A DNA stretch of 64,000 nt from Pelotalea chapellei (GTDB lineage: Bacteria > Desulfobacterota > Desulfuromonadia > Geobacterales > Pseudopelobacteraceae), in the NCBI RefSeq assembly GCF_018531195.1, contig NZ_JAHDYS010000013.1, positions 62,001 through 126,000 on the forward strand. The letters run 5' to 3'. Shown one piece after another: positions 1-9,917 of this stretch (its first letter is position 1; each line of letters starts with the position of its first letter). A model generated the notes under the pieces. That model did not search any database. It saw nothing but the letters and a program-made list of their open reading frames with translations, and was not told the DNA's origin. The translations under genes and the position numbers were made by a program.

Positions 1-743
1 TTGTACTTGGTGCGAGCCACCCACATTGCGCTCTGCAGGTCCCGCAGCCCCCCCTCTCCTTCCTTGAGATTCGGCTCCAGCAGATATACTGTGGACCCGT
101 ATTTCTCACGGCGTGTCCTTATCTCTCCGGTTTTCTCCTTGATGAATTTATCACTGGATTTGGGCAGGATCTGGGTAAAGACAACCTTTCTGAGATTGTC
201 GAATAATGGACGGCTCCCGTACAGATAGCGGACATCAATAAGGGCGGTCTTGACCGTGCTGTCGGCAGCAGCCATCTCGATACAATCTGCAATCGTTCGA
301 ACCGAATAACCTACATCCAGCCGCATGTCCCAAAGGAAATACAGCAGTTTCTGGGCAATGTCCTCAATATGGGAAGCCGGAACATTGCCGTCATACAGAA
401 ACATGATATCGATATCCGAATAGGGATTCAGCTCTCCCCGGCCGTAGCCCCCCACTGCAACCAGGGCGATATGATTAGGAAGTGCATGACTGCTGTCGAT
501 GTCCTCAAGAATGCAATGAAACAGTTTGTTGATGAGTACATCGGTCATGTCACAGATCAGATGGGCTACATCAGCACCCGATGCGCCTGCGGAATGCAAT
601 TTCCTGATTTCTTCCCTGTACTGGGTCATAAATTTTTTGCCGCCGGAAAGGTAGAGCGGCCTTTTCTCTTCAAAACCGGCCATACCTGAATCTCCGACAG
701 CATGTATATCATCGGGAAAATAGGGATCTATATAAAACTGCAT
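1..743 (-). CDS. glnD: [Protein-PII] uridylyltransferase GlnD, N-terminal part (runs off left edge)
   Basis: This is the first 247 codons of a bifunctional PII uridylyl-transferase/uridylyl-removing enzyme, the glutamine sensor of nitrogen regulation. Translation shows the nucleotidyltransferase motif GGYGRGELNPYSDIDIMF near residue 100, with the two metal-binding Asp in SDID. The family signature EPNLKEGEGGLRDLQ lies near residues 225-240. The start is ATG at 743 with an AGGAGG ribosome site 6 nt upstream. The HD and ACT domains of the usual 850-900 residue protein lie outside the window. Both motifs are in one uninterrupted frame. Family identity is firm; whether the rest of the gene is intact cannot be seen. 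Confidence 0.9.
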   Translation of the reverse strand, partial: MQFYIDPYFPDDIHAVGDSGMAGFEEKRPLYLSGGKKFMTQYREEIRKLHSAGASGADVAHLICDMTDVLINKLFHCILEDIDSSHALPNHIALVAVGGYGRGELNPYSDIDIMFLYDGNVPASHIEDIAQKLLYFLWDMRLDVGYSVRTIADCIEMAAADSTVKTALIDVRYLYGSRPLFDNLRKVVFTQILPKSSDKFIKEKTGEIRTRREKYGSTVYLLEPNLKEGEGGLRDLQSAMWVARTKY

Positions 744-940
744 GCTGTCCTCCTGAGTGTCTGTAACATTTATGCTATGAACAGGTGAACAATGGCAAAT
801 CTTTTCTGGAAAATGCGCTCAGGTTCACCAAACAGGGATAAAACGTTTTTATATAAACACCCGATATGCTAGATTAAGACACGCTGGCACCGGAAACATA
901 CTCATCAGCAGCGCCGTTGCGAGGCATAGGAGCCATTGTT

Positions 941-1837
941 ATGATCGAGGTAACATCTGACGTTATCCTGGAAAACCTTTTTGACGGTGTTTATTTTGTA
1001 GACAAAGACAGGTGCATCACGATCTGGAACAAGGGGGCCGAGAGAATCACGGGATTTGAAAAAAAGGAGGTTATCGGGAGACGATGTGCAGACAATATCC
1101 TGCGTCATATCGATGCAGATGGCCGAGAGCTTTGCCTTTCCGGCTGCCCGTTGGCAGCAACACTGGCTGACGGCAGCGTTCGCGAGGCCGATGTCTATCT
1201 GCACCACAAACAGGGACACCGCCTTCCGGTATCAGTCCGTATATCCGCTGTACGTAACAGTGCAGGGGAAATAATCGGCGGAATGGAAGTTTTTACGGAT
1301 AATTTAAACTCAATGAGGCTGATGAAGGAGCTTGAACTTCTCAAGCTGGAAGCCTATCTGGACAGCTTGACCGGCATTGGTAACCGGCGTTATGCTGATA
1401 TCACTCTTCAGACCAGAATCCTTGAGCAGCAGAACCATAATATTTCCTTTGGCCTCATTTTCCTGGATATCGATCATTTCAAAATATTCAATGACACCTA
1501 TGGACACAAGACCGGCGACGACGTCCTGATCATGGTGGGTAAAACAATTGCCGGTCTTTTGCGGAGTACGGACATTGTTGCACGTTGGGGAGGCGAGGAG
1601 TTCATCATTTTGCTTCCCGCCATTAATCCTACTTTGCTCAAATCCATCTCCCAACGCGTCAGATTATTCATCCAGCGCAGCTACCTCATGGTCGGAACCA
1701 CGAAACTCTCCGTCACCGCATCTCTGGGTGCCACGCTCGGAATTCCGGGCGACACTCCCGAATCCGTTACCCGCCGCGCTGACAGTCTGATGTATGTCAG
1801 CAAGATGTCCGGCCGCAACCGGGTGACAATCGGTTAA
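941..1837 (+). CDS. PAS domain diguanylate cyclase (GGDEF)
   Basis: Predicted to make c-di-GMP from two GTP. Residues about 5-120 form a PAS sensor domain carrying a Cys pattern (CADN...LCLSGCPL) often seen in PAS-GGDEF proteins. Residues about 140-298 form the GGDEF domain with an intact GGEEF active site. The product-inhibition I-site is present as RSTD exactly five residues before GGEEF. There is no signal peptide or membrane segment, so it is cytoplasmic. A TTG at 917 would add eight residues, but ATG 941 has a GGAG 10 nt upstream and is preferred. The gene stands alone, between glnD (opposite strand) and pyc (convergent). Confidence 0.88.
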   Translation: MIEVTSDVILENLFDGVYFVDKDRCITIWNKGAERITGFEKKEVIGRRCADNILRHIDADGRELCLSGCPLAATLADGSVREADVYLHHKQGHRLPVSVRISAVRNSAGEIIGGMEVFTDNLNSMRLMKELELLKLEAYLDSLTGIGNRRYADITLQTRILEQQNHNISFGLIFLDIDHFKIFNDTYGHKTGDDVLIMVGKTIAGLLRSTDIVARWGGEEFIILLPAINPTLLKSISQRVRLFIQRSYLMVGTTKLSVTASLGATLGIPGDTPESVTRRADSLMYVSKMSGRNRVTIG

Positions 1838-1882
1838 GAGAAGGTCTCTTCTCGCTTCCGACCATCATCGATTCGCCAAAAC

Positions 1883-1923
1883 GAACGCCCCGCCTCGGGA
1901 AAGGAGACAGGGCGTTCATTTTT
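1883..1923. terminator. Bidirectional intrinsic terminator between the cyclase gene and pyc
   Basis: An 8-bp stem GAACGCCC/GGGCGTTC is followed on the plus strand by ATTTTT and on the minus strand by GTTTT. It sits between two convergent genes and can end both transcripts. Confidence 0.75.
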
Positions 1924-1942
1924 CGCAGTAAAGAAGTACAGA

Positions 1943-4900
1943 TTAACTCATCATTATGACGAGATCCTCTTTCTCCACTTTGTCCCCTTCTTTGAATCTG
2001 ACCTCTGCCACGCTGCCGTCAGCCTTGGCTTTTATATTGGTTTCCATCTTCATGGCCTCGGTAACAATCAGAACATCACCCGCCCTGACCTGATCCCCGG
2101 GTCTGACATTCACCTTGAGCACCTTGCCCGGCATTGGGGCGCCAATGTGGTTGGCATTGCCCTTATCAGCCTTTTCGCTAGCCTTCTCATCGGTCTGAAC
2201 CGACTGATCGCGAATGATCACGGAGCGATTATTGCCGTTGAGTTCGAAATACACTGCACGGGTACCGTCTTTTTGGACTTCTCCGATGGCGTTGAGCTTG
2301 ATAATCAGGGTCTTGCCAGGTTCGATATCCAGTGAGGTCTCCTGGCCCGGTTCCAGACCGTAGAAGAAGATGGGAGTAGGAATTACCGAAATGTCGGAGA
2401 ATTCCTGGCGGTGCCGGTCGAACTCCGGAAAAACATGGGGGTAGAGGATATTGGAAATAAGCGCCTTGTCGTCCACACGGTGCCCGATTCTTTCCTCCAG
2501 CTTGAGGCGCTCCTCCTCGAAATCAACCGGTTCCAGCAGCTCGCCGGGACGGCAGCTTATCGGCTGCTCTCCCTTGAGGATAATCTTCTGCAGTTCCTCG
2601 GGCCACCCCTGGTAGGGCTGGCCGAGCATTCCCTTGAACATGCCGACCACGGATTCCGGGAAAGCCAGTTCTTCCTTGCTGGTGAACACGTCTTCAGGTT
2701 CAAGATTGTTTTTGACAAGGAACATGGCCATGTCGCCAACAACCTTGGAAGATGGAGTAACCTTGACGATGTCGCCGAACATCATGTTTACCTTGTGGTA
2801 CATTTCCTTGCAGTCGTCCCAGCGCTCGATCAGGCCGAGACCGGCTACCTGTGGCTTGTAATTTGAATACTGACCGCCGGGAATTTCATGATGATACACC
2901 TCGGCCGTACCGCTCTTCAAACCTGATTCAAAAGGTGCGTAGTAGTCTCGAACCGTTTCCCAGTAATTAGCCAGCTTCTGCAAACCGGAAGCATTGACCA
3001 ATGGATCACGCTCACTTCCCTCCAGTGCAGCAACCAGCGCGTTCATGTTCGGCTGGGCGGTCAGGCCCGAAAGTGACGACAGGGCAGCATCGACGATATC
3101 CACACCGGCTTCGGCAGCTTTAAGCAGCATCGCACTGCCGTTGCTGGAGGTATCATGGGTATGCAGATGGATCGGGATGCCGATGTTCTCCTTGAGCGCC
3201 TTTACAAGCTTGTGGGCAGCCATCGGCTTGAGCAGGCCTGCCATGTCCTTGATGGCAAGTATGTGAGCGCCCATTTTTTCAAGTTCTTTTGCCATGTTGA
3301 CGTAATATTCAAGCGGATACTTGTCCCGCCGCGGATCGGTGATATCTCCGGTGTAGCAGATGGCAGCCTCGCAAATCTTGCCGGATTTGCGCACCGCCTC
3401 CATGGCCACTTTCATGCCTGTTGTCCAGTTGAGGGAGTCGAATACCCGGAAGATATCAACTCCTGAATTGGCCGCCTCTTCCACGAACTTTTCCACCACA
3501 TTGTCAGGATAGTTGGTATAGCCAACGGCATTGGAACCGCGCAGCAGCATTTGGAAAAGAATGTTGGGAATCATCTCGGACAATTTGTGCAGGCGCTGCC
3601 AGGGATCTTCCTTGAGAAAGCGCATGGAGACATCGAACGTGGCGCCCCCCCAGCACTCCAGGGAGAACAGGTCTGCCCCGAGATAGGAGGTTGGCTCTGC
3701 AATCTTGAGCAGATCATGGGTGCGCACTCGGGTTGCCAGATTGGACTGGTGTGCATCACGCATGGTGGTATCGGTTATAAGAAGTTTTTTCTGCTCAAGA
3801 ATCCACTTACTGAGACCTTCTGCCCCAAGGGACATGAACAGGTCCCGACTTCCCGACGGCCGTGGCTTGGTATAGTCGATCTCTGGCACGCGCGCCTCGA
3901 TCAGCTCGGCAGACCTGAGCGGCTTTACGATACCGGGCGAACCATTGACAATTACTTCGCCCAGATAGTTGAGCACTTTACTGGCGCGATCCTTCTTCTC
4001 GCGGATATGGAGCAGTTCAGGATGTTTTTCTATGAAAGAGGTGTCACAGTTACCCTTGAGAAACACTGGGTGGGTGACCACATTTTCCAGGAAACCGATG
4101 TTGGTCTTAACACCGCGCACACGGAATTCCTGCAGGGCGCGGTTCATTATATGGGCAGCTTCCTGGAAGGACAGGCCCCAGGAACTGACCTTGACCAGCA
4201 GCGAGTCATAATGGGGAGTTATCTGGGCGCCTGTGAAGGCATTGCCCGCATCAAGCCTGATACCACAGCCGGCCGCCGAACGGTAGGTGGTCAGAACCCC
4301 GAAATCGGGAGAGAAATTGTTGGTCGGATCTTCGGTGGTAATGCGGCACTGGATGGCATAACCGCGCATGTCAATGGCGCTCTGGCTCGGTATGTTGATC
4401 TCAGGATCGGAGAGCTTATGTCCACAGGCTACCAGGATCTGGTTTTGCACCAGGTTACGACCGGTGATCATTTCGGTCACAGTGTGTTCAACCTGAATGC
4501 GGGGGTTCATCTCGATGAAATAATGATTTCCCTCCTGGTCCACCAGAAATTCCACCGTACCTGCATTGCGATATTTGACCTGGCCAGCGATCTTTAAGGC
4601 AGCGGTACAGAGTTCCTCACGCTGGGTTTGAGTCAGGCAGAGAGAAGGGGCAAATTCAACTACTTTCTGGTGACGGCGCTGAACCGAGCAGTCACGTTCA
4701 AAGAAGTGCACCAGGTTGCCGAAGTTGTCCCCCAGCACCTGTACTTCTATATGCTTGGGGTTTGCCAGGTAGCGCTCCAGAAATACTTCGGCATTGCCAA
4801 ATGAAGCCTTGGCCTCGCTGCCTGCAGCCACCAGTCCTTCCAGCAGCTCCTTCTTGTTGTGCGCCACGCGCATGCCGCGGCCGCCTCCGCCGGCAGACGC

Positions 4901-5389
4901 CTTAATAATGATCGGATAGCCGAATTCCTTGGCAAATTTAAGCGCCTCCTCTTCCTTTTCGATGGGGTTCTCCGTCCCAGGGACAACAGTTACGCCCGCA
5001 GCAATGGCAGCTTTGCGGCCAGCAACCTTATCCCCCAGGGCGCGCTGCATTTCTGCAGTAGGTCCAATAAAGCAGATTCCATTAGCCTCGCATTTCTCGG
5101 CGAATTCGGCATTTTCAGCCAGGAAACCGTAGCCGGGGTGAATAGCATCAACATCTGCTTTCAATGCGAGAGCGATTATCTCATCGATACCCAGATAGGC
5201 ATCAATCGGAGCTTTGCCCTTGCCTATCTGATAGGCCTCGTCAGCCTTGTAGCGATGCAGGGAAAGCTTGTCCTCTTCAGAGTAAATGGCCACGGTGCTA
5301 ATGCCCAGCTCTGTACAAGCCCGGAAAATGCGGATCGCAATCTCACCGCGGTTAGCGGCCATGATCTTGCGAAATCTATGCTTCTGCAT
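1943..5389 (-). CDS. pyc: Pyruvate carboxylase
   Basis: Biotin-dependent ATP:pyruvate carboxylation to oxaloacetate, the anaplerotic entry to the TCA cycle. The 1148-residue length matches single-chain pyruvate carboxylases. Domains in order: biotin carboxylase (about 1-450, beginning FRKIMAANRGEIAIRIFRAC, with the glycine-rich ATP loop KASAGGGGRGMR); carboxyltransferase (about 525-800, LITDTTMRDAHQS metal/pyruvate site); and a C-terminal biotinyl domain with EAMKMET, the biotinyl lysine being about residue 1114. The open frame extends nine codons upstream of the chosen ATG 5389, but only that ATG has AGGAGG at 7-nt spacing. The gene diverges from ilvE across a 212-bp region containing an inverted repeat. 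Confidence 0.96.
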   Translation of the reverse strand: MQKHRFRKIMAANRGEIAIRIFRACTELGISTVAIYSEEDKLSLHRYKADEAYQIGKGKAPIDAYLGIDEIIALALKADVDAIHPGYGFLAENAEFAEKCEANGICFIGPTAEMQRALGDKVAGRKAAIAAGVTVVPGTENPIEKEEEALKFAKEFGYPIIIKASAGGGGRGMRVAHNKKELLEGLVAAGSEAKASFGNAEVFLERYLANPKHIEVQVLGDNFGNLVHFFERDCSVQRRHQKVVEFAPSLCLTQTQREELCTAALKIAGQVKYRNAGTVEFLVDQEGNHYFIEMNPRIQVEHTVTEMITGRNLVQNQILVACGHKLSDPEINIPSQSAIDMRGYAIQCRITTEDPTNNFSPDFGVLTTYRSAAGCGIRLDAGNAFTGAQITPHYDSLLVKVSSWGLSFQEAAHIMNRALQEFRVRGVKTNIGFLENVVTHPVFLKGNCDTSFIEKHPELLHIREKKDRASKVLNYLGEVIVNGSPGIVKPLRSAELIEARVPEIDYTKPRPSGSRDLFMSLGAEGLSKWILEQKKLLITDTTMRDAHQSNLATRVRTHDLLKIAEPTSYLGADLFSLECWGGATFDVSMRFLKEDPWQRLHKLSEMIPNILFQMLLRGSNAVGYTNYPDNVVEKFVEEAANSGVDIFRVFDSLNWTTGMKVAMEAVRKSGKICEAAICYTGDITDPRRDKYPLEYYVNMAKELEKMGAHILAIKDMAGLLKPMAAHKLVKALKENIGIPIHLHTHDTSSNGSAMLLKAAEAGVDIVDAALSSLSGLTAQPNMNALVAALEGSERDPLVNASGLQKLANYWETVRDYYAPFESGLKSGTAEVYHHEIPGGQYSNYKPQVAGLGLIERWDDCKEMYHKVNMMFGDIVKVTPSSKVVGDMAMFLVKNNLEPEDVFTSKEELAFPESVVGMFKGMLGQPYQGWPEELQKIILKGEQPISCRPGELLEPVDFEEERLKLEERIGHRVDDKALISNILYPHVFPEFDRHRQEFSDISVIPTPIFFYGLEPGQETSLDIEPGKTLIIKLNAIGEVQKDGTRAVYFELNGNNRSVIIRDQSVQTDEKASEKADKGNANHIGAPMPGKVLKVNVRPGDQVRAGDVLIVTEAMKMETNIKAKADGSVAEVRFKEGDKVEKEDLVIMMS

Positions 5390-5441
5390 AATGAGTCCTC
5401 CTGATGATGGTGTCATCGATACTTCAAAGAATGCCGGATAA

Positions 5442-5456
5442 TTTAGTCAAACTAAA
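5442..5456. promoter_or_regulatory. Inverted repeat in the pyc/ilvE divergent promoter region
   Basis: TTTAGT-CAA-ACTAAA is a perfect 6-bp inverted repeat with a 3-nt spacer, 53 bp upstream of the pyc start. On the minus strand it lies between a possible -35 (TTGAAA) and -10 (AATTAT), so it could be an operator for pyc. This is inference from position and symmetry only. Confidence 0.35.
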
Positions 5457-5540
5457 AAATTTCAAGTTATTTTAAATAGTTAGCCTTTGGCCAGGGAATA
5501 AACCATGATTGGTACAGTCTTGTCAACAAGGTTTTTCGCC

Positions 5541-5569
5541 TTGCCGTGACCTGGCTGATATGATAAAAA
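5541..5569 (+). promoter_or_regulatory. Possible sigma-70 promoter of ilvE
   Basis: TTGCCG and TAAAAA are separated by 17 bp and lie 33 bp upstream of the ilvE start codon. The -35 is a four-of-six match. No operator is obvious. Confidence 0.4.
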
Positions 5570-5601
5570 AAATCGGTTTAATGACAACTTGGAGGCATAT
5601 A

Positions 5602-6675
5602 ATGGACATTAAAATTGTTCCGCTGCCTGCGGAAAAGATGAAGAAAAAAATAACCGACGAAAGCCAGCTCGGATTCGGCAAAATCCTTACCGACCGCATG
5701 CTGATGGTTGAATGGAAAGCCGGCCAAGGGTGGTGCGATGCCCGCATTCAGCCCTATGCCCCCTTTGTACTCGATCCCGCCAGCCTTGTATTCCATTATG
5801 CCCAGGAAATATTCGAAGGCCTTAAGGCTTACAAATGGGCTGATGGACGTGTGGCAATGTTCCGCCCCGAAATGAATGCCCGCCGCTTCAACCAGTCCGG
5901 AGATCGCCTGTGCATGCCTCCGATACCGGAAGAACTTTTTCTGAAAGGTATTGAGCAACTGGTTGCTCTTGAAAGGGAGTGGATTCCCACTTCGCCTGAA
6001 ACTTCACTCTATATCAGGCCAACCATGATTGCCGTTGATCCTGTACTAGGTATCAAACCGGCTGATCACTACTATTTCTATGTAATTCTCTCACCTGTTG
6101 GTCCCTATTATGCCGCAGGCTTTAATCCGGTCAACATCATGGTTGAAGATCACTACGTGCGAGCCGTACCCGGAGGAACTGGTGAAGCCAAAACCGGCGG
6201 CAATTATGCCAGTTCTTTGAAGGCTGGACTTGAAGCCAAGAAAAAGGGCTACGACCAGGTTCTCTGGCTGGACGGCCGTCAGCAGCGCTACATCGAGGAA
6301 GTCGGGGCTATGAACATGTTCTTCGCCTATGGCAAGAAAATTGTCACTGCTCCGCTGAACGGTTCAATTCTTTCGGGAGTGACGCGTGATTCTGTCCTCA
6401 AACTGGCTCCTACTCTGGGATATGAAGTCGAGGAGCGCCCGCTCGAGATCAATGATCTGATGGCAGACATCAGGAGCGGTAAAATCACCGAAGCCTTTGG
6501 CAGCGGTACCGCCGCAGTCATCACTCCTGTCGGTAAACTTTGTTACAAGGAAGAATGCCTGCAGTTGTCCGCTGGTAAAGTCGGTGAAGTAACCCAACAT
6601 CTCTATGATTCTCTCACCGGCATACAGACAGGCAGGATTGCAGACACATTCGGCTGGGTGAGATTCGTAGGATAA
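5602..6675 (+). CDS. ilvE: Branched-chain amino acid aminotransferase
   Basis: PLP-dependent fold-type IV transaminase that interconverts Leu/Ile/Val and their 2-oxo acids using glutamate/2-oxoglutarate. The 357-residue length and sequence (FEGLKAYKWADG, YIRPTMIAVDP, EVGAMNMFF, GSGTAAVITPVG) fit the larger subgroup that includes eukaryotic-type BCATs. The PLP-binding lysine is expected in GGNYASSLKAG. The frame opens at 5509, but ATG 5602 has GGAGG at 7-nt spacing. It is monocistronic, with a GC-rich hairpin 8 nt after the stop. Confidence 0.93.
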   Translation: MDIKIVPLPAEKMKKKITDESQLGFGKILTDRMLMVEWKAGQGWCDARIQPYAPFVLDPASLVFHYAQEIFEGLKAYKWADGRVAMFRPEMNARRFNQSGDRLCMPPIPEELFLKGIEQLVALEREWIPTSPETSLYIRPTMIAVDPVLGIKPADHYYFYVILSPVGPYYAAGFNPVNIMVEDHYVRAVPGGTGEAKTGGNYASSLKAGLEAKKKGYDQVLWLDGRQQRYIEEVGAMNMFFAYGKKIVTAPLNGSILSGVTRDSVLKLAPTLGYEVEERPLEINDLMADIRSGKITEAFGSGTAAVITPVGKLCYKEECLQLSAGKVGEVTQHLYDSLTGIQTGRIADTFGWVRFVG

Positions 6676-6682
6676 TTATCCC

Positions 6683-6712
6683 GCGGGGCGAGCGTCAAGC
6701 CGCCCCGCTTCT
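6683..6712 (+). terminator. GC-rich hairpin after ilvE
   Basis: GCGGGGCG/CGCCCCGC 8-bp perfect stem with a 10-nt loop, followed only by TTCT. Probably the ilvE terminator, though the U-tract is weak. Confidence 0.5.
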
Positions 6713-6735
6713 GAAACAGCTGTGGTACACGACTC

Positions 6736-6912
6736 ATGAGCAAGAAACACATTTCCAGCAAACCTGTCGCAAACAAGCTCTGCACATCCTGCCGCCGCAC
6801 TTGTAAACAGGCCTCCATCGCAGTGGTCGCCTCCTGTCCGCGCTATTACCCCTTCAGTCGCACTAAAAGAAAGATAGAATATACGTGGAAGCAGATGGAT
6901 CTCGGACTCTGA
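6736..6912 (+). CDS. Small cysteine-rich protein (58 aa), unknown function
   Basis: The frame runs from ATG 6736 to TGA and encodes a basic 58-residue protein with a CTSCRRTCKQ cluster and a later SCPRYYP, giving four cysteines that could bind a metal. No signal peptide. There is no clear ribosome site, which lowers confidence. It overlaps the start of the following ferredoxin frame by 28 nt if that begins at GTG 6885, suggesting translational coupling. I do not recognise the family. The clustered cysteines and the adjacent Fe-S protein argue against a chance frame. Confidence 0.5.
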   Translation: MSKKHISSKPVANKLCTSCRRTCKQASIAVVASCPRYYPFSRTKRKIEYTWKQMDLGL

Positions 6913-7127
6913 ACATCTTGCCCGACACCTTTCCAATGAAAAAGGGATGCTGCTCCGGATGTGGGCGCTGCGTAGCAGCCTGTGCTGAAAAAATTTTAAC
7001 CCTTGAAGTATCGGGATATCGCAAGCACGCAGCTATGCTAGATACTTCGCGCTGCACCTCCTGTGGGGCTTGTACGGCCGCATGCCCGCTGGACGCCATT
7101 TCATGCGGAAGACTGCAGATACAATAA
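6885..7127 (+). CDS. 2[4Fe-4S] ferredoxin-type protein
   Basis: Small electron-transfer protein with two complete [4Fe-4S] binding patterns, CCSGCGRCVAAC and CTSCGACTAACP, spaced as in bacterial ferredoxins. The length is 80 residues from GTG 6885, 69 from TTG 6918 or 63 from ATG 6936; none has a good ribosome site, so the start is uncertain. In the first cluster Ala replaces the Pro usual after the last Cys. It may be co-transcribed with the small Cys-rich frame before it. The rpsB promoter begins 7 nt after its stop. Partner unknown. Confidence 0.78.
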   Translation: MEADGSRTLNILPDTFPMKKGCCSGCGRCVAACAEKILTLEVSGYRKHAAMLDTSRCTSCGACTAACPLDAISCGRLQIQ

Positions 7128-7133
7128 TTGCTC

Positions 7134-7162
7134 TTGCCATACCCCATAGCATTTGATATAAA
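7134..7162 (+). promoter_or_regulatory. Probable sigma-70 promoter of rpsB
   Basis: TTGCCA and TATAAA with a 17-bp spacer, 100 bp upstream of the rpsB start. This leaves a leader of about 90 nt. Autoregulation of rpsB through its leader is known in other bacteria, but no specific structure was verified here. Confidence 0.6.
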
Positions 7163-7261
7163 TTATTGCTTTTCAATTCACACGCCCTGAGAAAACCGGC
7201 GGTGTCCCTTGTGGCTGGCAGGGATATAACGGGGCGGAGGACAAACCAAAGGAGAAAGACC

Positions 7262-8020
7262 ATGTCAAGCATCAGTATGAAAGAACTGCTGGAGGCCGGC
7301 GTTCACTTCGGCCACCAAACCAAGCGTTGGAATCCCAAAATGAAGCCCTACATCTTCGGGGCACGTAACGGCATTTACATCATCGACCTGCAGAAGACCG
7401 TCCGCTACTTCAAATCCGCTTACAATTTCGTCAAAGAATCCGTCACCGACGGTAGCACTGTACTTTTCGTGGGCACCAAGAAACAGGCCCAGGACTCCGT
7501 TGCGGAAGAAGCCTTGCGCTGCGGCATGTACTACGTCAACCAGCGCTGGCTAGGCGGAATGTTGACTAACTTCGCCACCGTTAAACAGAGTATTGACCGC
7601 CTCAAAAAAATCGATGCAATGTTCGAAGACGGCACCATCGAAGCTTATCCCAAAAAAGAACGCCTCCTGCTTGAAAAGGATCGCGAGAAACTGCAGAAAA
7701 TTCTGGGCGGCATCAAAGGGATGAACAAGCTCCCCAGCGTCATGTTCGTAATCGACCCAAAAAATGAAGAAATTGCCGTTCAGGAAGCCAACAAGCTTGG
7801 CATCAAAGTCGTAGCTGTTGTTGACACCAACTGCGATCCCGATCCCATCGACTATGTCATTCCCGGCAATGATGATGCTATCCGCGCCATTCGCCTGCTC
7901 TCTGCCAAAATGGCTGATGCAGTTATCGAAGGCGGCCAGGCTCGTAACGCAGCTTTGCAGGCCGACACAGAAGGTGCTGCCGAAGAAACCGAGAAGGTCG
8001 AGGAAGTTGCTGCTGCATAA
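7262..8020 (+). CDS. rpsB: 30S ribosomal protein S2
   Basis: Structural protein of the small ribosomal subunit. Residues 1-230 match the S2 family closely ([47 protein letters not shown]). A 20-residue acidic/Ala-rich tail ends the 252-residue protein. ATG 7262 has AGGAGA 7 nt upstream; the longer open frame upstream is not supported. It starts the classic rpsB-tsf-pyrH-frr gene order. Confidence 0.97.
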   Translation: MSSISMKELLEAGVHFGHQTKRWNPKMKPYIFGARNGIYIIDLQKTVRYFKSAYNFVKESVTDGSTVLFVGTKKQAQDSVAEEALRCGMYYVNQRWLGGMLTNFATVKQSIDRLKKIDAMFEDGTIEAYPKKERLLLEKDREKLQKILGGIKGMNKLPSVMFVIDPKNEEIAVQEANKLGIKVVAVVDTNCDPDPIDYVIPGNDDAIRAIRLLSAKMADAVIEGGQARNAALQADTEGAAEETEKVEEVAAA

Positions 8021-8184
8021 TCTGGATTCTCCGTGAATGGCAACGTAATCGAAAACGGTTTGTTTAAGTTGACAGATCAAGATTAATCCAACGAAGACAG
8101 ATGGGGGAACGGAAGGTAGAAGGCAGATCTTTCGTTCCTCCTCTTCTTGTGCTCGATAAAGATCAAGGGAAGGAGGATATATAA

Positions 8185-9120
8185 ATGGCTATTACCGCAA
8201 CGCAGATAAACGAACTGAGAAAAGCAACCGGGGCCGGCATGCTGGATTGCAAAAAGGCACTTGAGCAGAATGAGGGCGATTTCGAGAAATCGATAGACTT
8301 CCTCCGTACGAAAGGCCTGGCAGCAGCAGCAAAAAAAGCTGGCCGCGCAGCAACTGAAGGCATGGTAGCAGCGTTTGTTTCCGACAACCTGAAGAATGGT
8401 GTTCTTCTGGAAGTGAACAGTGAAACTGACTTCGTAGCCAAAAACGAGAAATTCCAGTCATTCGTGGCCGACATTGGCCGCCACATCCTGGCCACTTCCC
8501 CTGCTGACTGTGCAACAATGCTGGAACAGCCCTACTCTGGAGATCAGGGTAAAAATGTTCAGACCTACCTGAGCGAGTCCATCTCCATCATTGGTGAGAA
8601 CCTCCAGATCCGCCGTTTTGCCAAGTTTGATGTCGAAGGCGATGGCATTGTCGGTTCATACATTCACGCCGGTGGAAAAATCGGTGTACTGGTCCAGATT
8701 GCCAGCCCCGCTGTCACCGACGCAAACCGTGAAGTACTGCAGAGCTTCGTCCGTGACATCGCGATGCATTCTGCGGCTGCAGCGCCACGTTATGTTTCCC
8801 GTGACGAGGTCCCCGCTGACGTGCTTGAGCGCGAAAGAGAAATCTACCGTGTCAAGGCGAAAGAATCCGGAAAACCGGATGCCATCATCGAGAAGATTCT
8901 CGATGGGCAGGTGAACAAGTTCTATGCTGAAATCTGCCTCAATGAGCAGGTTTTCGTCAAGGACACAGACAAAACCATTCAGCAGGTAGTCAAAGAGATC
9001 GGAGCAACCGCTGGCGGGCCGGTCACTATTACCCGTCTTGAGCGCTTTGTTCTTGGTGAGGGACTGGAAAAGAAAGAATCGGACTTTGCCGCTGAGGTTG
9101 CGGCAGCTGCCGGCCTCTAA
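8185..9120 (+). CDS. tsf: Translation elongation factor Ts
   Basis: Guanine-nucleotide exchange factor for EF-Tu. The N-terminal UBA-like region ([20 protein letters not shown]) and the TDFVAKN core motif are intact. It is 311 residues with the two core subdomains and dimerisation module, comparable to long-form EF-Ts. ATG 8185 is preceded by AAGGAGG. It lies 164 nt after rpsB, so a separate or processed transcript is possible, and it ends in a strong terminator. Confidence 0.97.
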   Translation: MAITATQINELRKATGAGMLDCKKALEQNEGDFEKSIDFLRTKGLAAAAKKAGRAATEGMVAAFVSDNLKNGVLLEVNSETDFVAKNEKFQSFVADIGRHILATSPADCATMLEQPYSGDQGKNVQTYLSESISIIGENLQIRRFAKFDVEGDGIVGSYIHAGGKIGVLVQIASPAVTDANREVLQSFVRDIAMHSAAAAPRYVSRDEVPADVLEREREIYRVKAKESGKPDAIIEKILDGQVNKFYAEICLNEQVFVKDTDKTIQQVVKEIGATAGGPVTITRLERFVLGEGLEKKESDFAAEVAAAAGL

Positions 9121-9131
9121 TTAAACAAACA

Positions 9132-9160
9132 AGCCGGCCGCAATGGCCGGCTTTTTTTTT
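9132..9160 (+). terminator. Intrinsic terminator after tsf
   Basis: AGCCGGCC/GGCCGGCT perfect 8-bp stem with a 5-nt loop, running directly into ten T residues. Confidence 0.9.
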
Positions 9161-9162
9161 AA

Positions 9163-9915
<753 letters not shown>

Positions 9916-9917
9916 AC

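Noticed and set aside
2411-5404. Long plus-strand frames opposite pyc (up to 348 codons)
   Set aside because: Antisense shadows of a certain gene in a GC-rich region; no start signals or recognisable domains.
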